Of a DNA stretch of 64,000 nucleotides, positions 60,233 to 64,000 are shown piece by piece (positions within the stretch are counted from its first letter, which is position 1; every line of letters begins with the position of its first letter). The position numbers and the translations under genes were made by a program. A model generated the notes under the pieces. It did not search any database. It saw only the letters and a list, made by a program, of their open reading frames with translations, and was not told where the DNA came from. This DNA comes from Polytrichum commune (Eukaryota; Streptophyta; Polytrichopsida; Polytrichales; Polytrichaceae). The stretch is from the NCBI GenBank assembly GCA_950295325.1, contig OX485805.1, positions 35,389,501 through 35,453,500 on the forward strand, given 5' to 3'.

Positions 60233-60794
60233 CTGTGACAAGCTCTCGAGGAGCTAATTGTAGTCGCAAGACTAGGATTGCAGCCAATGGTGTGATAAAG
60301 AGAATGGACACCTGAATTTATCATATACACAAACTTATATAAGAACGCCAGTAAATTGGACTCCTAGATGTATACAGATAGCATTTAATACTAAGAAAGT
60401 TGCACAGTTACCATGAAATTTTTTGCTACATTATTGTTATGAAAACCTCTTTGCACACTGCGCCCATTGTACGTATGCGAGTAAATAATGACAGTTTACT
60501 GACAGTTTGCTAAATAATGTCCCCAATCAAACATCAGTTCTATGAGATCAGCCTTCGCCTTCAGGTTAGTTTGTGAAGACTCTGAGAAATGGGTACAGTG
60601 ACCAATTTCTATGCGAAGCGTCACTCATTCTCAAGAAAATAAAACAATGGCATTCATCCGTGACATTGCTGTAAAACAGAAAGATCATGTGTACAGCTTG
60701 ACCCACAATGTCTCGGAAGATGATGGTGATGATGTACCTGGAGAGCTCGCGGTTGAGCACAGGAGCTGTTAGTTGACAAGTAATTTGAACTCAT
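60233..60794 (-). CDS. Possible small membrane peptide or upstream frame ahead of APC10
   Basis: On the minus strand an ATG at 60794 opens MSSNYLSTNSSCAQPRALQ up to a donor (CTCCAG/GTACAT, exon 60738-60794). An exon at 60233-60311 with good acceptor and donor continues in phase with a hydrophobic run, ILFITPLAAILVLRL. Continuing into a third exon near 60118 would stop within a few codons, about 48 residues in all. These may simply be 5' leader exons of APC10 with an upstream frame. I know no family for it. Confidence 0.3.
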
Positions 60795-61370
60795 CCCAAT
60801 CAAACTCCTAAGGTATGAAGCTCCCGACTTCCACGGATTATCGACGGCCAGAGAGAAAAAGGTACATCATCGGACGGCCCAGACTAGATGACGTGACGTG
60901 GCTTTGTGTGAGAGCGGCATTTGTTGATCGCGCTATAAGGCTTTTTCTTACAGATTGATGTGTGGGGAGCTGGGGTTATCCTTCAGCCTCTGCCGCCAAT
61001 CTTTTGGCAAGTAAATATACTTCCTGGTTGTTCCTCTGCTGCAAGCATGCATTGCTCTGTTTCGGCCTCCTTCGGGGGGAGGATGATGAGTGTACGTGAG
61101 CTCATTGTGAAAGAGAGGGGAAGGGAATTGCTGGGTGCAAAGGAAACTCAATGTACAGGGTGCTGAAGGAAACCCCAAGATATCCTACTCGGAATTGTTC
61201 CATTTTGTGTGTGATTGTGGGAATTTCTTCAGGGGGTTAGGTGCTGCAATGCAATGGGTGATTTGGTGTGGAATTGCCATGTAGTCATGCGGTCATGTGG
61301 GGGAAATAGCTGAGGGGCGTGTTTCTGTGATGATTTCTCGTCTGGTGTGCAGGGATTGTAGCTCAGCGGA

Positions 61371-62975
61371 ATGCGATTGCTGTTGAAGGCGCGGCGTCCG
61401 TAGGCGCGAGGCGGCGGCAGCAGCAGGAGGCGACCTCCTGCTTGGCTTCCTGTCAACTCAGTGAGAGCTCTGCTTTAGGTGAATTTTCCGATCCTTGCAT
61501 TCTCTCCAGTCGCTCTGAAACTGTGGGCTGCATTGGCCAATTGTGTAATCCTGCAATGTTCATCTTAGCTTTTGCCAAATGCTTCCTCGCTGAGGATGCT
61601 GTGCCCTAGAACAAAGGGATGAATGCCTTGAAATCTCTTGAGGGTTAGGTGTGCTTGAGTGGTCCAGTTCGAATTGGAGGTTATGTTAATCTTACCAGTG
61701 AACTGTCGCCGCATTGGGCCAATTGTGCCATGTTCCAAGTTTCTATCTTAGCTTTTGCCAAATTCTGCGTTGCTGAGCGTGCTGTGCTTTAGAACAGAGG
61801 AATGCATGCCGTGGAGTGTCTTGAGGGTTAGGTGTGCTTCAGTTATCCAGTTCGAATTCAAGATTGTGGAAATCTCACAAGTATGAAGGCCATTGATCAC
61901 AGCATGGCGAGTATTGACACCACTAAGGCAATCACGAAGGCCATGGCGGGTGCGAGCCAGCGCAGCCGGAGCAGGATCGGAAGCAGAGAACCCCCTCGAC
62001 TATCGAGACACGGATGGATCCACTTCCGCAACATCGTCGTCAACATCATCGTCCAGTCCATTGCCTCAGAAAATTGCGCAATTCTACGACGCATTCTGGC
62101 GGTTCCTGCGCCCGCACACCATCCGCGGAACGTTTCTTGGCACAACAGCACTCGTCATGCGCGCTCTTCTTGAAAACCCTGCTCTCATCGACTGGATGCT
62201 CCTCCCGAAGGCTCTTCGCGGCCTGCTGGCGCTCTTGTGCGGGAACGGTTACATCGTAGGCATCAATCAGATATACGACTTCGGGATTGACAAAGTGAAC
62301 AAACCATTCTTGCCAATTGCCGCAGGGGACTTGTCCATCCCTTCAGCTTGGGCTCTCGTCATTGGACTTGCAGCATTAGGGTTTGGCATTGTTGCAACAA
62401 ACTTTGGTAATCTGATCACATCGTTGTACACTTTTGGATTGTTCCTCGGCACGATTTACTCCGTGCCGCCGTTGAGGTTGAAGCAATTTGCCGTTCCTGC
62501 GTTTATGATCATCGCCACGGTGCGAGGGTTTCTACTCAACTTTGGGGTTTACTATGCCACTCGAGCGGCTCTTGGACTCCCTTATCAATGGAGCCCCTCC
62601 ATCCTCTTCATCACCATCTTCGTGACGGTGTTTGCCACTGTTATTGCCATCACCAAGGACCTTCCTGACATCGAAGGAGATAAGAAATTCGACATCTCCA
62701 CGTTCGCCACGAAGCTTGGGGTGAGGAAAATCTCCATGCTGGGAGCTGGTCTATTGCTTACGAATTACGTTGGTGCCATTGCGGCAGGTTTGTATCTTCC
62801 ACACGCTTTCAAGACGAAGCTCATGGTTGCTGGCCATGCGACGTTAGGAATCTGTCTCGTATATCAGACTTGGTTGTTAGATTCGGCGAAGTATTCGAAG
62901 GAAGCCATCGCTAATTTCTATAGATTCATATGGTACCTCTTTTACTCCGAGTATGCGATGTTGCCATTCATTTAG
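61371..62975 (+). CDS. HST: Homogentisate solanesyltransferase, chloroplast
   Basis: The main exon runs to the stop at 62975 and is open from 61887. It encodes a UbiA-type prenyltransferase that joins homogentisate to solanesyl diphosphate, the first committed step of plastoquinone synthesis, in the plastid envelope. [31 protein letters not shown] (first Asp motif, 62265-62306), [12 protein letters not shown] (second, 62655-62681), [20 protein letters not shown] and about nine membrane helices match plant HST (VTE2-2/PDS2) better than the phytyltransferase VTE2-1. RRPWRVRAS upstream resembles a transit-peptide end. No ATG lies in frame before 62157, inside the domain. A first exon 61371-61399 (MRLLLKARR, donor CC/GTAGGC) joined to 61889 keeps phase and would give 371 residues (Arabidopsis 386). 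That join is tentative; the enzyme identity is not. Confidence 0.92.
61506..61880. repeat. Tandem duplication ahead of the HST main exon
   Basis: Two ~185-bp units share GGGCCAATTGTG-type starts, ATCTTAGCTTTTGCCAAAT, CTTGAGGGTTAGGTGTGCTT and TCCAGTTCGAATT. The second unit abuts the main exon, so the splice acceptor region probably arose twice. Confidence 0.9.
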
Positions 62976-63449
62976 ACACCTCCTTTTCAATAAAATTGCA
63001 ACGAGAATTTTTGCATTCCATCTCTCTCGCTTCATCTGCTTCCACCCCCATGCCAACATTCAATGCAACATGTTTGTACAACTGGGTCTGTATCTCCTTG
63101 TCTTCCTTAATGAGACTCTAACCTGACTGAGTGGAGTTCGTCCACGACGAGCAATGCTTTTGCTGAGTTCTGTGCCTCAAAGACATCTTTAAGCACATTC
63201 CAACAATCTAGAGGGTCTTCTAAATGCCGGACAGGTATGTTCAGATCTTCCTTTTGTCGTAGTGCACCGCATAATTGAGTTCCTGGCTGTTCGGAGAGGT
63301 CTATGCAGAGAACCTCAAGGTTAGGTAGAGAAGTTTGGGTTGCATTCTTATTGTGCTTCAAAATTGGCGTGCTTTGTTGAAGTTTTGGCTTGTGTTTTTC
63401 CTACTTCAGGGTTTTGTCTTCTCTCTGCTGCTTGTCTTGTGTCGAATTT
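62976..63449. other. HST 3' flank
   Basis: A CAATAAAA-type signal lies close to the stop codon (62988-62995). No coding feature is supported on either strand in this stretch. Confidence 0.5.
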
Positions 63450-63653
63450 GAGGTCTTAGTACACATGCTATACGACAATCTGCTCGAGTCTTCTGGTTAC
63501 CTTTGGAGATTGGTACCAGAAACTCGAGACGTGGAATTGTGTCAAAATCGAGGTCTTAGTACACATGCTACACACAAGAATTGCTTGAGTCTTCTTGAGT
63601 ATTAGAAAACACAAGCCAAAACTTCAACAAAGCACAAGTTTTGGCTTGTGTTT
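63369..63653. repeat. 30-bp perfect inverted repeat with a third arm copy
   Basis: 63369-63398 (GTGCTTTGTTGAAGTTTTGG and ten more bases) is the exact complement of 63606-63635. Immediately after, 63636-63653 repeats AAGTTTTGGCTTGTGTTT, so 63608-63653 also forms a tight 18-bp hairpin with a short loop. Inserted within a 100-bp tandem array. Confidence 0.95.
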
Positions 63654-63970
63654 GCTTGTGTATGTGTATACTCAAGAATTGCTTGAGTCTTCTTGTTACC
63701 TCTGAAAATCAGGAGCAGAAACTCAGAGACAAGGAAATTTGTGGAAGTTGAGATCTTAATGCACACGCTATGCAAAATTTTGCTCAAGTCTTCTCGTTAC
63801 CTCTGGAGATCAGTAGCAGAAACTCCAGATAAGGCATTGTGTCCAGATTGAGGTCCTAGTGTACAGGCTATACAACAATTTGCTGTAGTCTTCTCGTTAC
63901 TGCTGGAGGTCAGTGGCAGAAACGTGAGACACGGAATTGTGTCGAAATTGGCGTCGTCTTAGTACATGTT
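63450..63970. repeat. ~100-bp tandem array at the window end
   Basis: Units start near 63450, 63551, 63750 and 63850 with GAGGTCTTAGTACACATGCT or variants, and each carries GAGTCTTCTYGTTACCTCTG-like and CAGAAACTC segments. A partial unit begins at about 63950. The second unit is split by the hairpin insertion, with GAATTGCTTGAGTCTTCTTG on both sides of it. Confidence 0.9.
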
Positions 63971-64000
63971 AATAATAGAGATTGATGAGAGAATCAAGAT

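Noticed and set aside
61354-61381. tRNA-like start (GGGATTGTAGCTCAGCGG) with a TTCGAAT box about 310 bases downstream
   Set aside because: The A-box resemblance is good but no 72-75 nt cloverleaf follows, and the TTCGAAT motif belongs to the tandem duplication.
61832-62173. 113-residue frame beginning in the HST 5' region
   Set aside because: It is out of phase with the prenyltransferase and stops inside its conserved domain; no intron could plausibly switch frames there.

Overview
The window is nuclear DNA from a land plant. Coding regions are split by many GT-AG introns, five of the nine recognisable housekeeping genes belong to chloroplast pathways or families (tocopherol cyclase, beta-amylase, chaperonin-60 alpha, an mTERF-like protein, a homogentisate prenyltransferase), and spacers are long, AT-rich and full of repeats. 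Compact genes, intronless or nearly intronless members and no flowering-plant-specific genes make me favour a bryophyte or other non-flowering plant, at low confidence; the sequence alone does not name the species.

Layout. 1-3 kb is repeat-bearing spacer. 3.1-9.6 kb (+) is tocopherol cyclase (VTE1), ten exons, with a 5S-rRNA-derived repeat pair, a terminal-inverted-repeat element and tandem duplications in its introns. 11.9-12.4 kb (-) is an intronless reticulon flanked on both sides by decayed copies of its own ends. 16.2-21.9 kb (-) is a plastid-type beta-amylase, eight exons. 22-27 kb is spacer. 26.9-31.9 kb is a two-unit segmental duplication carrying a small secreted ten-cysteine peptide gene (intact right copy, broken left copy) and the 3' end of the adjoining gene, a TXNDC9/phosducin-like protein (31.8-33.9 kb, -). 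36.7-38.0 kb (+) is an intronless PIF/Harbinger transposase-derived gene with a triple tandem repeat upstream and a long hairpin downstream. 39.3-43.0 kb (-) is CPN60 alpha, nine coding exons. 46.6-47.4 kb (-) is a short mTERF-like protein. 51.6-52.5 kb (+) is prolyl 4-hydroxylase with a ShKT tail. 58.1-60.0 kb (-) is APC10/DOC1, head-to-head with homogentisate solanesyltransferase (61.4-63.0 kb, +).

How the genes relate. VTE1 and the solanesyltransferase are two steps of plastid prenylquinone metabolism (plastoquinone, plastochromanol, tocopherols), about 52 kb apart in the same direction; this is suggestive but not evidence of a cluster. The other genes are unrelated housekeeping functions.

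The strongest structural signals are (1) a family of five ~200-240 bp elements with CARTG-type ends and 8-bp target duplications, one with its empty site preserved in the tandem paralogue; (2) the segmental duplication with the cysteine-rich peptide; and (3) unusually frequent local tandem duplication of 50-255 bp segments in or beside nearly every gene. All exon boundaries were read by eye from splice consensus, phase and family similarity; no search was run.
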